A stretch of DNA of 60,849 nucleotides from NCBI GenBank assembly GCA_945861875.1, contig CAMAWC010000011.1, positions 1 through 60,849 of the forward strand. Direction: 5' to 3'. This document shows, piece after piece, positions 50,106-58,517 of this stretch; the first letter of the stretch is position 1; the number at the start of each line of letters is the position of its first letter. The stretch comes from Bordetella parapertussis (GTDB lineage Bacteria > Pseudomonadota > Gammaproteobacteria > Burkholderiales > SG8-39). A model generated the notes under the pieces. It did no database searches and was not told the DNA's origin. It saw nothing but the letters and a program-made list of their open reading frames with translations. The position numbers and the translations under genes were made by a program.

Positions 50106-51071
50106 TCAGTCGGCCTTGATATTGGCTTCGCGGATCACGCGCGCCCACTTTTCCGAATCAGCGCGCATGGTGGCGCCGAACTGTTCCGGCGTGTCGCCGA
50201 CCACGGTGGCCGACAGGGCGGTGATTTTGTCGCGCAATTCCTGGTTCTCCAGCGCCTTGGCGACATCGGCGGAGATTTTCGCCAGGATGTCCTTCGGCGT
50301 GGCGGCCGGCGCCACCAGGCCGAACCAGTTGGTCAGTTCGTAGCCGGGCAGCGTCTCGCCTATGGTCTGCACATCGGGCAATTGCGCCGACCGCGTCTTG
50401 CCCAGCACACCCAGGGCGCGCAGCCTGCCGTCGCGGATATAGGGCAGCGCCTGGATCTGGCTGTCCATGGTCATCATGACCTGGCCACCGAGCAGGTCCT
50501 GGAAGCTCTGCGCGCTGGCCTTGTAGGGAATGTGCGCGATGTCGATGCCGGCCATGCGCTTGAACGACTCGGCGGCAAGATGCGGCGCGCCGCCGGGTCC
50601 GGACGAGGCGTAGGTGACCTGCCCGGGCTTGGCTTTTGCCAGCGCGATGAATTCGGCAACGTTGCGCGCCGGCACCGAGGGGTGCACAACCATGACGAAG
50701 TGCACGTCCACCACCTTGGTGATGGGGGCGAAATCCTTGAGCGGATCGACGGTCATTTTCGGGTACAGGTGCTTGTTCACGCTGAGGTTGCCCAGCGTGC
50801 CCATGAACAGGGTGTAACCGTCGGGTGCCGCGCGCGCCGCAAGCTCGGTGCCTATGGTGCCGCTGGCGCCGGCGCGATTCTCGACGATCACCTGCTGGCC
50901 CCACATTTCAGTGAGCTTTTGCCCGAGCAGGCGCGCGACGATGTCGGTGCCGCCGCCGGGGGAAAAGGCGACGATGATTTTCACCGTACGCGTGGGAAAA
51001 TTCTGCGCCTGGGCGGCCGTGCATGCCAGGGCGGTCAACAGCAATGCCAGTAAGCAGCGGATGTCTTTCAT
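50106..51071 (-). CDS. Bug/TctC family tripartite tricarboxylate receptor, no. 5
   Basis: A 321-residue receptor with signal peptide (LLALLLTALACTAAQAQ) and core NFPTRTVKIIVAFSPGGGTDIVAR, VENRAGASGTIGTELAARAAPDGYTLF, GYELTNWFGLVAPAATP. GGAGGAAGGC lies directly before the ATG. It is downstream of the LigI-like amidohydrolase by 103 bp and followed by a hairpin. Confidence 0.94.
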   Translation of the reverse strand: MKDIRCLLALLLTALACTAAQAQNFPTRTVKIIVAFSPGGGTDIVARLLGQKLTEMWGQQVIVENRAGASGTIGTELAARAAPDGYTLFMGTLGNLSVNKHLYPKMTVDPLKDFAPITKVVDVHFVMVVHPSVPARNVAEFIALAKAKPGQVTYASSGPGGAPHLAAESFKRMAGIDIAHIPYKASAQSFQDLLGGQVMMTMDSQIQALPYIRDGRLRALGVLGKTRSAQLPDVQTIGETLPGYELTNWFGLVAPAATPKDILAKISADVAKALENQELRDKITALSATVVGDTPEQFGATMRADSEKWARVIREANIKAD

Positions 51072-51174
51072 GCCTTCCTCCTTTTATTCACTAATTTGAA
51101 TCCGACCGTCATCTGCACGCTTGCGGACGTTTTTCGCATCATGCCCTGATCGACACTTGCCGTGTGCCGGCGTT

Positions 51175-52089
51175 CTAGAATTCATAGAGCCGCGCCGGGT
51201 TGTCCACCAGAATGCGCCTCAAACCCTCCGCATCCGTCCATTTGGCCAGGCGGTTGAGCGCATTGCCATCGTCGATCGCGTTAAACGGCTCGATTGCGTC
51301 GGCGCTTCTCGTCACACCCCGTGTCGCCCCCGGCTGCCCACCCGGATGCGGCCAGTCGGTGCCCCAGAGCATGCGGTCCGGGTTCGCGGCTATCAGTGCG
51401 CGCGCGATCGGCCCGGCGTCGGCGCAATCGGGCAGGTCGGAAATGCGCTGTGCCGCCGACAGCTTGACATAGGCCTTGCCCGATTTGACCAGCGCCAGCA
51501 GCGCGTCAAAGCCCGCCTGGGCTGTGCCACCCGCCGCCGGCACGCGGCCAAAATGGTCTATGACAAGAGGGACCGGCAGTTGCATGATCACATCATGCAG
51601 CGAGCGGATCACCGGCAGCGTCGTGTATGTCTGCACATGCCAGCCGAGCGGCGCGGCACGCGCCGCCGCCGATCGCAACTGGCGCTCGGCCACCTTCGGA
51701 TCGTGCTGCCCGACCGATTCCAGGTTGACGCGCACGCCGCGCACACCGGCGATATGCAGGGCATCCAGTTCGCGGTCGCTGGTCTTGTCGTCAATGACCG
51801 CCACGCCGCGCGCGGCGTGCCCGGCCGCCTGCAGGCACCGCATTGAGTCAGCGAGGCAGGCGTTGTCGGTGCCCTGCGGGCTGGCCTGCACGATGACCAC
51901 GCGCTCGACATGCAGGGCGCGATGCAGCACCAGCAGGTCCTCTACCGAGGCCGGGCCCGGCGTGTATTTTCGGTCCGTTGCGAGAGGAAAGCGCTCAAAC
52001 GGCCCGAACAGGTGCACATGGCAGTCGGTCGCCCCAGCCGGGACCGCGAAATCAACGGCGCTGTGGACCACACCCAATACCGCGCTCAT
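51175..52089 (-). CDS. Amidohydrolase family protein, 2-pyrone-4,6-dicarboxylate lactonase (LigI)-like
   Basis: A 304-residue metal-dependent hydrolase of the amidohydrolase_2 group. The N-terminal HxH is in ATDCHVHLFGP, further barrel histidine in LVIDHFGRVP, and the catalytic aspartate in RMLWGTDWPHPG, as in LigI, which opens the pyrone dicarboxylate of lignin degradation. The ATG at 52089 overlaps the stop of the upstream HpaI-type aldolase as ATGA, indicating linked function. Lactone or related carboxylate substrates are plausible; LigI identity is not certain. Confidence 0.88.
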   Translation of the reverse strand: MSAVLGVVHSAVDFAVPAGATDCHVHLFGPFERFPLATDRKYTPGPASVEDLLVLHRALHVERVVIVQASPQGTDNACLADSMRCLQAAGHAARGVAVIDDKTSDRELDALHIAGVRGVRVNLESVGQHDPKVAERQLRSAAARAAPLGWHVQTYTTLPVIRSLHDVIMQLPVPLVIDHFGRVPAAGGTAQAGFDALLALVKSGKAYVKLSAAQRISDLPDCADAGPIARALIAANPDRMLWGTDWPHPGGQPGATRGVTRSADAIEPFNAIDDGNALNRLAKWTDAEGLRRILVDNPARLYEF

Positions 52090-52889
52090 GGCGCAATGTC
52101 CTTCACTTGCTTCGCTTTTTGCGTTGCCGCACCGAGCAGGAAGTTGAGGTCGGTGCCGGTCGACACATAACGCGCGCCCATTTTCACAAACTCGGCCACC
52201 AGGTCGGGGCGCGAGGACAGGCCACCCACCCCGCAATGCTTGCCGTGCTTGCGGCAGGCGGCGATGGCCGTGGCGTAGGCGTCCTTGACCAACTGGTGGT
52301 CGTACTGACCCGGGATACCCATGTCGGCCATCAGGTCGTTGGCGCCTATCATCACCATGTCCACGCCCTCGACGGCCATGATTTCATCCGCGCGCTCCAG
52401 CGCGTCGGCGGTTTCGAACTGCACCATCACGATGGTCGCCTCATTGAGCGCCTTGTTCGCATCGGCAACCGGGAAGGAGCGGTATTGCAGGTGCGGCAAC
52501 CCGCCGGAGGCCGAACGCTCGCCAAAGGGCGGGAATTTTGCCGCAGCCACCACCTCCTCGGCCTCGACCGCCGAGCGGATATGCGGCGCGATGACCCCCT
52601 GCGCGCCACCGTCGAGCACGCGCGACACGTGTTCGGCCCGGCGCGTCGGCACGCGCACCAGCGGCGTCACGCCCATTTCCATCGCCGCCATGCAAATCTG
52701 CCCGGTCGCATCAAGGGAAAAACTGTTGTGCTCCATGTCGACGTAAATCGAATCGAACCCGGCGGTGCGCGCGATATGCGCAATCTCAATGGTGCGCACC
52801 AGGCGCACCGTCATCGACGAGGCAACCTCGCCCCGGGCGAGCTTTTCCTTCAACCTGTTGCGTACGATGTCCTTCAATTCCACTGCCAT
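52086..52889 (-). CDS. HpcH/HpaI-type aldolase/citrate lyase family protein, no. 1
   Basis: A 267-residue class II pyruvate aldolase-like protein. The base histidine is in SIYVDMEHNS, the substrate arginine in PLVRVPT, and the metal ligands in VQFETADALE and MIGANDLMADMG. It should cleave a 2-oxo-4-hydroxy acid to pyruvate and an aldehyde or 2-oxo acid. The ATG at 52889 follows GGGGGCAGGT. It overlaps the amidohydrolase start and is encoded 26 bp after a Bug receptor. A paralogue is at 53919. Confidence 0.92.
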   Translation of the reverse strand: MAVELKDIVRNRLKEKLARGEVASSMTVRLVRTIEIAHIARTAGFDSIYVDMEHNSFSLDATGQICMAAMEMGVTPLVRVPTRRAEHVSRVLDGGAQGVIAPHIRSAVEAEEVVAAAKFPPFGERSASGGLPHLQYRSFPVADANKALNEATIVMVQFETADALERADEIMAVEGVDMVMIGANDLMADMGIPGQYDHQLVKDAYATAIAACRKHGKHCGVGGLSSRPDLVAEFVKMGARYVSTGTDLNFLLGAATQKAKQVKDIAP

Positions 52890-52915
52890 GTACCTGCCCC
52901 CTTGTTGTCGCGGAT

Positions 52916-53890
52916 TTACTCGGCCTTGATACCGGCATCCTTGATGAGATTGCCCCATTTTGCGTGCTCGGAGCGTATGTATGCACCGAACTGCTCGGGC
53001 GTGCCGCCCGAGAGCGTCAGGCCTTGCGCGATGAGTTTTTCCTTCACCTCGGGCAATGCCATCACGCGCTGGATCTCGGCGTTGATTTTCGCCACCACCT
53101 CGCGCGATGTGGCGGCCGGGGCGACGATGCCAAGCCAGGTCGCCGTTTCGTAACCGGGCAGCCCGGCCTCGGCCACGGTGGGCAGGCCGGGTGCGCCATC
53201 GATGCGTGCCGCGCTCGTTACGGCGAGCCCGCGCAACTTGCCCGACTTAACGTGGGGCATCGCCGCCGAGACGTTGGAGAACATCATCGGCAACTGCCCG
53301 CCCAGCATGTCGGTGAGCGCCGGCTGTTCTCCTTTGTAGGAAATATTCTGCAATTTGACCCCGGCCATCATCGCGAACAACTCCCCGGCCATGTGCGGCG
53401 TGGTGCCGACCCCGCCCGAGCCGAAATTGAGTTCGCCCGGCCTGGCCTTGGCCAATGCGATCAATTCCCTGACCGTATTGGCCGGCAGCGAGGGGCTGAC
53501 CACCAGTACCAGCGGCGTGCTACCTATCAGTGTCACCGCCGCAAAGTCCTTGAGCGGGTCGAAGGTGGTCACCTTGTTGATGATGGGCACCACCGCCAGG
53601 ATGGTCTGGCTGGCGATCAGCAGCGTGTGGCCGTCGGGCGGCGCCTTGGCGACCATTTCCGCGGCGATCATCTGCGCCGCGCCGGTGCGGTTCTCGACAA
53701 TGACCGGCTGACCCAGGCCGTCCATGCGTTGCGCGACGATGCGCGCAATGGTGTCGTTGGCGCCACCCGGCGGGGCACCGACGATGATGCGTATCGGCTT
53801 GGACGGGAATGGCGCCTGCGCAGACGCCGAAAAAGCGGCAAGGGCAAGCAAAAAACCGATCAGGGCCTTGAAACTGACACGCAATACCAT
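52916..53890 (-). CDS. Bug/TctC family tripartite tricarboxylate receptor, no. 6
   Basis: A 324-residue receptor with signal peptide (LIGFLLALAAFSASAQA) and core PFPSKPIRIIVGAPPGGANDTIAR, VENRTGAAQMIAAEMVAKAPPDGHTLL and GYETATWLGIVAPAATS. Of two adjacent ATG codons the second has better spacing from AGGAGG. It is placed between the two HpaI-type aldolase genes in the same transcription unit. Confidence 0.93.
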   Translation of the reverse strand: MVLRVSFKALIGFLLALAAFSASAQAPFPSKPIRIIVGAPPGGANDTIARIVAQRMDGLGQPVIVENRTGAAQMIAAEMVAKAPPDGHTLLIASQTILAVVPIINKVTTFDPLKDFAAVTLIGSTPLVLVVSPSLPANTVRELIALAKARPGELNFGSGGVGTTPHMAGELFAMMAGVKLQNISYKGEQPALTDMLGGQLPMMFSNVSAAMPHVKSGKLRGLAVTSAARIDGAPGLPTVAEAGLPGYETATWLGIVAPAATSREVVAKINAEIQRVMALPEVKEKLIAQGLTLSGGTPEQFGAYIRSEHAKWGNLIKDAGIKAE

Positions 53891-53918
53891 CATTCCTCCT
53901 TGTCCGGACCGATCCGGG

Positions 53919-54716
53919 CTATTTTTGCAACGCCTCGCGAACGCCGCGGGTCCACTGCCCGGCCGCTGCCGTCAAAAAACCGATATCAGTCTGCGTCGTC
54001 ACATAAAGGCAGCCCTTGCGCACCGCGGCAGCCTGGCGCTCGACGTCGCGGTTGCCACCGATGCCGGCGAATTTTCCGTGGGCTTTGGCCGCCGCGATAC
54101 AACGCTCCTGGGCGGCGACGATTTCCGGGTCCTCGAACTTGCCCGGCTTGCCCATGTTGACGAGAAGGTCGTTGCTGCCGACGTGTATCACATCGACGCC
54201 CTTTACCGCCGCGATGGCTTCGACGTTGTTCAGGCCCTCCACGGTTTCGATCATGCATACCACCAGCGCGGCATCATTGAGCGCCGGCACGCTTTGCGTC
54301 AAGGGCACCACGCGAAAGTCAAAGTGCGGATAGCCGCCGCATACCGAGCGCTTGCCCACCGGGGCGAATTTGGCCGCATCGACCCCGCGCTGTGCGTCGG
54401 CGGCGGTATTCACGTCCGGAAAAATAATTCCGGTGACACCGTTGTCGAGGTAAAGCGACACATTCGGGTCGTCGACGCTGCGCACACGCACCATCGGCGC
54501 AATGCCACAGCCGAGCGCGACCTGCGCCATGTGGCCCACCGTCTCGAGGTTGTAGAGCGAATGCTGCACGTCGATAAAAATGAAATCATGACCGGTAGAT
54601 TTGGCGATGCGCACGATGTCGCCCGAGTGCCCCATACGCACGGTCATGCCCAGGGCCGGTTCGCCGGCCCGCATGCGGTCCATCACCGGGTTGGGTATGT
54701 AGACGGGATTGTTCAT
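53919..54716 (-). CDS. HpcH/HpaI-type aldolase/citrate lyase family protein, no. 2
   Basis: A 265-residue aldolase paralogue. The catalytic histidine is in FIFIDVQHSLYN (Gln replaces the Glu of the usual DxEH), the arginine in PMVRVRSVDD, and the metal ligands in MIETVEGLNN and HVGSNDLLVNMG. The ATG at 54716 has AAGGA seven bases upstream. The gene directly follows the D-2-hydroxyacid dehydrogenase (29 bp). The second aldolase suggests two related 2-oxo-acid products or a heteromeric role. Confidence 0.92.
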   Translation of the reverse strand: MNNPVYIPNPVMDRMRAGEPALGMTVRMGHSGDIVRIAKSTGHDFIFIDVQHSLYNLETVGHMAQVALGCGIAPMVRVRSVDDPNVSLYLDNGVTGIIFPDVNTAADAQRGVDAAKFAPVGKRSVCGGYPHFDFRVVPLTQSVPALNDAALVVCMIETVEGLNNVEAIAAVKGVDVIHVGSNDLLVNMGKPGKFEDPEIVAAQERCIAAAKAHGKFAGIGGNRDVERQAAAVRKGCLYVTTQTDIGFLTAAAGQWTRGVREALQK

Positions 54717-54745
54717 GTCTTGTTCCTTTTTGGGTTTGCCTGCGG

Positions 54746-55690
54746 TCAGACAACGCGGTTGTCGGGCTCGCCGCCGTTGAGTACATGCCACATCTGCTGC
54801 CCCACCAGCAGCGAGCTTTTCTCCTGCGTCTCGCGCGTGCCGCCGGCCGCATGCGGCGTGCCGATCACATTGGGCAGGGTCATCAGCGGGTGATTCGCGG
54901 GGGGCGGCTCGACCTCCTCCCAGACGTCCAGGCCGGCGCCGAACAGCTTGCCCGCCTTGAGTGCCTTGTACAGCGCGGCCTCGTCAACAATGCCGCCGCG
55001 CGAGGGGTTGACGACGATGGCGGTGGGCTTCATCAAAGCCAGCTGCGCCGTGCTTATCATGTGGTTTGTCTCATCGGTGAACGGCACATGCAGCGTGAGG
55101 ATGTCGGCGCGCGGCAGCATGGCTTCGAGCGAACTGACGCGTTCGTGCGGCAGGTCGGACCAGCGGCTCGCCGGCACGTACGGGTCATAGGCGAGAATCT
55201 TGGCGTTGAAGGCACCGTAATACTTGCGTGCGATCAACGTGCCGATATTGCCCATGCCGACCACGCCTATGGTTTTTTCCCATGTCTCCAGGCCGAGGTA
55301 GTCGTTGCGCTCGACTTTCGCACCGGAACGGATCGCCCGGTCCATCTCGGCCACGCGCCGCCCCAGCACCAGGCCCATGGTCAGCGCCAGCTCGGCCACC
55401 GCCTCGCTGTTGACGCCCGGATTGTTGCAGACGGTGACGCCGCGCGCCTTGGCCGACTTGAGATCGATGGTGTTGACGCCCACGCCCTGCTTGGCCAGCA
55501 CCTTGAGCTTTTTAGCCCGGTTGAAATCATCGGCGGTAATGGGACGCATGCGCACCATGATGCCGTCGGCGTCTTCGCGCCAGTTGGCCATGCGCGGATC
55601 GCCATAAGGAACGACGTCGGCATGCCGGCTAATGAACTCCACTCCAGCCGGATGGAACACGTCGAGAACGTAGACCTTGAATTTGCTCAT
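54746..55690 (-). CDS. D-2-hydroxyacid dehydrogenase (phosphoglycerate dehydrogenase-like)
   Basis: A 314-residue complete member of the family: GVVGMGNIGTLIARKYYG is the NAD loop, catalytic arginine and glutamate are in VNPSRGGIVDEAAL and the segment before it, and the histidine is in IGTPHAAGGTRE. It reduces or oxidises a 2-oxo/2-hydroxy acid pair. It is intact, in contrast to the domain-deleted relative at 30924. The ATG at 55690 begins the homology (MSKFKVYVLDVFHPAG). It is 24 bp after the SMP-30 gene. Confidence 0.93.
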   Translation of the reverse strand: MSKFKVYVLDVFHPAGVEFISRHADVVPYGDPRMANWREDADGIMVRMRPITADDFNRAKKLKVLAKQGVGVNTIDLKSAKARGVTVCNNPGVNSEAVAELALTMGLVLGRRVAEMDRAIRSGAKVERNDYLGLETWEKTIGVVGMGNIGTLIARKYYGAFNAKILAYDPYVPASRWSDLPHERVSSLEAMLPRADILTLHVPFTDETNHMISTAQLALMKPTAIVVNPSRGGIVDEAALYKALKAGKLFGAGLDVWEEVEPPPANHPLMTLPNVIGTPHAAGGTRETQEKSSLLVGQQMWHVLNGGEPDNRVV

Positions 55691-55714
55691 GCAGATACTC
55701 CGCTCAGCGCATTG

Positions 55715-56635
55715 TCAAACATGCGAGTACAGGACGCGCCCGGCCACCGGCACGCGCGCGCTCAAAATGCAGCCGCTGCCGGCGTCGGTGATAAACATCG
55801 TCTTCCTGTCATGCCCGCCGTAGCAAAGATTGGTCAGCACATCGCTCTTGCAGGTTTGCACGCGGTAAGTGGGCTCGCCGCGGTGGTTGAATATCCACAC
55901 CGCGCCCATGTCCGGGTGGGCCACCGCGAGGCCGTCATTCTCGTCAATGGCCATGCCATCGGGGCCGCGACCGCCTGAGAGCTGGATTTGCAGGCCCATG
56001 CGCACCACCGTGCCGTCCGGTGCGAACGGCATGCGCCATACCGCGTTGGCGCGTGTCACCGCGACATAAAGCGTCTTTTGCGCGCCATCGAGCACCAGGC
56101 CGTTGGGGCTGGCGACGTTGTTGGCGATGAGCTGCGTCAGGTCGGCGGCGGTGTGGCGGTAAACACAGCCGGTGGGGTCGGCAAGATCGCTTTGCCCCTG
56201 GTCGGTGAAATACAGGTCGCCGTTGAGTGCGTAAGTAAGATCGTTGACGCCCTTGAAGCCCTGCTGGTGGTAACGCGTGACATGGGGCGTGAGTTTCCCT
56301 GCCTTGGCGTCCAGCAACATGACGCCGTACTTGTGGTCGGCGACGAGGATGCGGCCGTCCTTGTGGATGACAAGCCCGTTGGGCTCGCCGTCGTATTCGA
56401 CCACCAGCTCAAACCCGCCCTTCGGCGACACGCGGAATATGCGGCCGTAGGGAATGTCGACGCACCACAGGTATCCCGCGCGATCGAAAGTCGGCCCTTC
56501 GAGGAACGACCCGGCGGCGACCACGCTCTTGCCGGCGGCGATGCGTTCAGCCGGCATGCTGGTCTTGCGCAGCGCCGCCGGCACTTCGGCGAATACTTCG
56601 GTCTTGATCAGTTCAGGTGCTGCGAAAAATCCCAT
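55715..56635 (-). CDS. SMP-30/gluconolactonase/LRE family protein
   Basis: A 306-residue six-bladed propeller of the SMP-30 type. Family segments are FLEGPTFDRAGYLWCVDIPYGRIFRV, the metal-site PNGLVIHKDGRILVADHKYG, GVNDLTYALNGDLYFTDQG and ASPNGLVLDGAQKTLYVAVT. It hydrolyses a lactone to the hydroxy acid, which the neighbouring dehydrogenase could then oxidise. The ATG at 56635 is selected by GGAGG five bases upstream. It begins the downstream half of the catabolic run. Confidence 0.93.
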   Translation of the reverse strand: MGFFAAPELIKTEVFAEVPAALRKTSMPAERIAAGKSVVAAGSFLEGPTFDRAGYLWCVDIPYGRIFRVSPKGGFELVVEYDGEPNGLVIHKDGRILVADHKYGVMLLDAKAGKLTPHVTRYHQQGFKGVNDLTYALNGDLYFTDQGQSDLADPTGCVYRHTAADLTQLIANNVASPNGLVLDGAQKTLYVAVTRANAVWRMPFAPDGTVVRMGLQIQLSGGRGPDGMAIDENDGLAVAHPDMGAVWIFNHRGEPTYRVQTCKSDVLTNLCYGGHDRKTMFITDAGSGCILSARVPVAGRVLYSHV

Positions 56636-56686
56636 ATCGGCCTCCAGTCTCTTAATCAAAAAATGCGCCGCTCAACCGACTGATTC

Positions 56687-56773
56687 GTCATTCCGGGACC
56701 ACGAAGTGGAACCCGGAATCCATGGGTTTCTACGGACATCAACCCCATGGATTCCCGCTTCCGCGGGAATGAC
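56687..56773. repeat. CCATGG-centred inverted repeat, copy 3
   Basis: GTCATTCCGGGACC…CCATGGG faces CCCCATGGATTCCCGC…GGGAATGAC. It fills most of the 179-bp gap between the AtuA C-terminal gene and the SMP-30 gene. Confidence 0.75.
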
Positions 56774-56814
56774 AGGACACCAAACCGGCACCATGAATCC
56801 TTCATTGCGGCGCC

Positions 56815-57144
56815 TTATTTCCTGCCCGGATAACCCGGCAGTTCTATCGCCAGCATGACGTTGCACAGGCTCTTGCCGTGTATGTCCTGCGCCAGCGAGA
56901 TGGTCACGCCGCCACCAAGCGCATTCTCGAGCACGAAGTTAAAGGCCTTGAGGTTACGTATTTCGTGACGCTTCACCGGTCCCTTGGCAATGAGCTTATA
57001 GGCCTCGAGAACGCGCGCTTCGGTCAGTTCGCGCTGCAGGAAATCCCAGTCCCTGTCGTCGTAGCAGATGACCGAGATGTTAGAGGTGTTGCCCTTGTCG
57101 CCGGTACGGCTGTGGGCGAGGTCGAATACGCGCACGCTGCTCAT
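56815..57144 (-). CDS. AtuA C-terminal-domain-like protein
   Basis: A 109-residue protein equal to the C-terminal domain of AtuA proteins: FDLAHSRTGDKGNTSNISVICY, then ALGGGVTISLAQDIHGKSLCNVMLAIELP. Its ATG overlaps the stop of the AtuA gene as ATGA, so what is a single chain in classic AtuA is two subunits here. The role, in terpene or other branched-acid breakdown, is not biochemically settled. Confidence 0.88.
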   Translation of the reverse strand: MSSVRVFDLAHSRTGDKGNTSNISVICYDDRDWDFLQRELTEARVLEAYKLIAKGPVKRHEIRNLKAFNFVLENALGGGVTISLAQDIHGKSLCNVMLAIELPGYPGRK

Positions 57145-58493
57145 TTGCCGCCCTCCACGATGATTTCCGTTTTGACAAAATGCCGCGGCAGCAGCACCGA
57201 CTTCACCGCCAGCACATCCTTGACGCGCGGCTCGCAGGCGCCGCCCGAACCGCCGGGGCCGTGCATGTGCATGGCGCGCGTCTCGAAACCAACGGCGTGC
57301 GCGGCCTTGCGGTCCTGCGCGCGACCGGCAAGGCGCAGGCGCACTTCATACGGCTCGGGCCTGCTGCCGTTGTCGCCGTGCAGGCTGGTCATGCCTATCA
57401 GGTCGACGCGAAAGTCCTCGTACTTGAAACCGCGGCAGCGCAAGCGCTCCTGGATGATTTCGGCCGCCCATTTGGCGCGGGCCACCGCGCCTATGCCGCC
57501 GTAGGACACCTCGCCCTCGCCGATGTAACCGTCGGCATAACCGACGGTTACCTTAAGCGTGTCGGTGCGCGGTCTGGCACGCGCCTGCTCGACGCGCACG
57601 CGGTCGGAGGTTTCCTGGGTGAATTTCAATTCGGTAATGTCGAGTACGCAATCGGGCGTGATGTAGGCCCTGGGGTCGTGCATTTCGTAAATCAGTTGTT
57701 CGGTGCAGGTCATGACATTGAGCAGGCCGCCAGAACCCGGCGTCTTGCTGATGACAATGCCCCCATCGGGGGTGACATCGGCAAACGGATAGCCGTTGTT
57801 GGCAAGGTCGGGCACATCCTTGACACCGGGCCAGCCGAAACAGCCGCCGGTGACCGAGGCGGTGCACTCGAGCAGGTGGCCGGCCGCCGTACCTTGCGCG
57901 AGTTTGGCGTAATCGTCATAGGACCAGCCAAATTCGTGCATCATCGGCGCAAGAAACAGCGACGGGTCGGCGACGCGGCCGGTCATCACCATGGGCGTAC
58001 CCCTGTCCAGCGCCGCACTGACCAGGTCGGCGCCAAGATAGGCATTGGCCGAGGCGAGTTTGGGCAGCAAGGACTCCAGCGGCTCGCCGTTTTCCATCAG
58101 TGTCAATTGCGGCATGGAGCGCACGATGTCGGTGACATCATCGCCCAACACCACCGCGACGGGCATGTCGCCGAGCCCAAGGTCTTTGGCTTCGCGACGC
58201 GCGGCGCGCGCACCGCCGATGGGATTGGCCGCGCCCATGTTGCTAACGATGCGTATGCCTTTTTCCATGCAGGTCGGCAGCACCATGCGCAGGCGCTCGT
58301 GCAGCGACGGCGTATAGCCCTTTTCCGGGTCCTTGACGCGCGACTGGTTCTCGCGCGCCACGGTGCGCTCGGCGAGGCATTCGAACACCAGGTAGTCGAT
58401 GTCACCGCGCTGCGCCAATTCCAGCGCAGGAACCATGCGGTCATCCGAGGTGCCCGCGCCGGAACCGACACGCAATGATTTTGTTCTGCTCAT
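57141..58493 (-). CDS. AtuA family protein (acyclic terpene utilization, DUF1446)
   Basis: A 450-residue protein of the DUF1446/AtuA family: RVGSGAGTSDDRMVPALELAQRGDIDYLVFECLAERT at the start, IRIVSNMGAANPIGGARAARREA, TGRVADPSLFLAPMMHEFGWSYDD and GGCFGWPGVKDVPDLANNGYPF. AtuA was found in citronellol and geraniol degradation in Pseudomonas, but family members are widespread in other acid-degradation loci, and there are no AtuCF carboxylase genes here. It is co-translated with its C-terminal partner and lies 24 bp after the isopropylmalate-type dehydrogenase. Confidence 0.92.
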   Translation of the reverse strand: MSRTKSLRVGSGAGTSDDRMVPALELAQRGDIDYLVFECLAERTVARENQSRVKDPEKGYTPSLHERLRMVLPTCMEKGIRIVSNMGAANPIGGARAARREAKDLGLGDMPVAVVLGDDVTDIVRSMPQLTLMENGEPLESLLPKLASANAYLGADLVSAALDRGTPMVMTGRVADPSLFLAPMMHEFGWSYDDYAKLAQGTAAGHLLECTASVTGGCFGWPGVKDVPDLANNGYPFADVTPDGGIVISKTPGSGGLLNVMTCTEQLIYEMHDPRAYITPDCVLDITELKFTQETSDRVRVEQARARPRTDTLKVTVGYADGYIGEGEVSYGGIGAVARAKWAAEIIQERLRCRGFKYEDFRVDLIGMTSLHGDNGSRPEPYEVRLRLAGRAQDRKAAHAVGFETRAMHMHGPGGSGGACEPRVKDVLAVKSVLLPRHFVKTEIIVEGGK

Positions 58494-58517
58494 GCCATTT
58501 CTCCCTGGGTTCCTTGC

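Noticed and set aside
57180-58478. 432-codon plus-strand frame opposite AtuA
   Set aside because: Shadow of the AtuA gene; the sense strand has clear family motifs.
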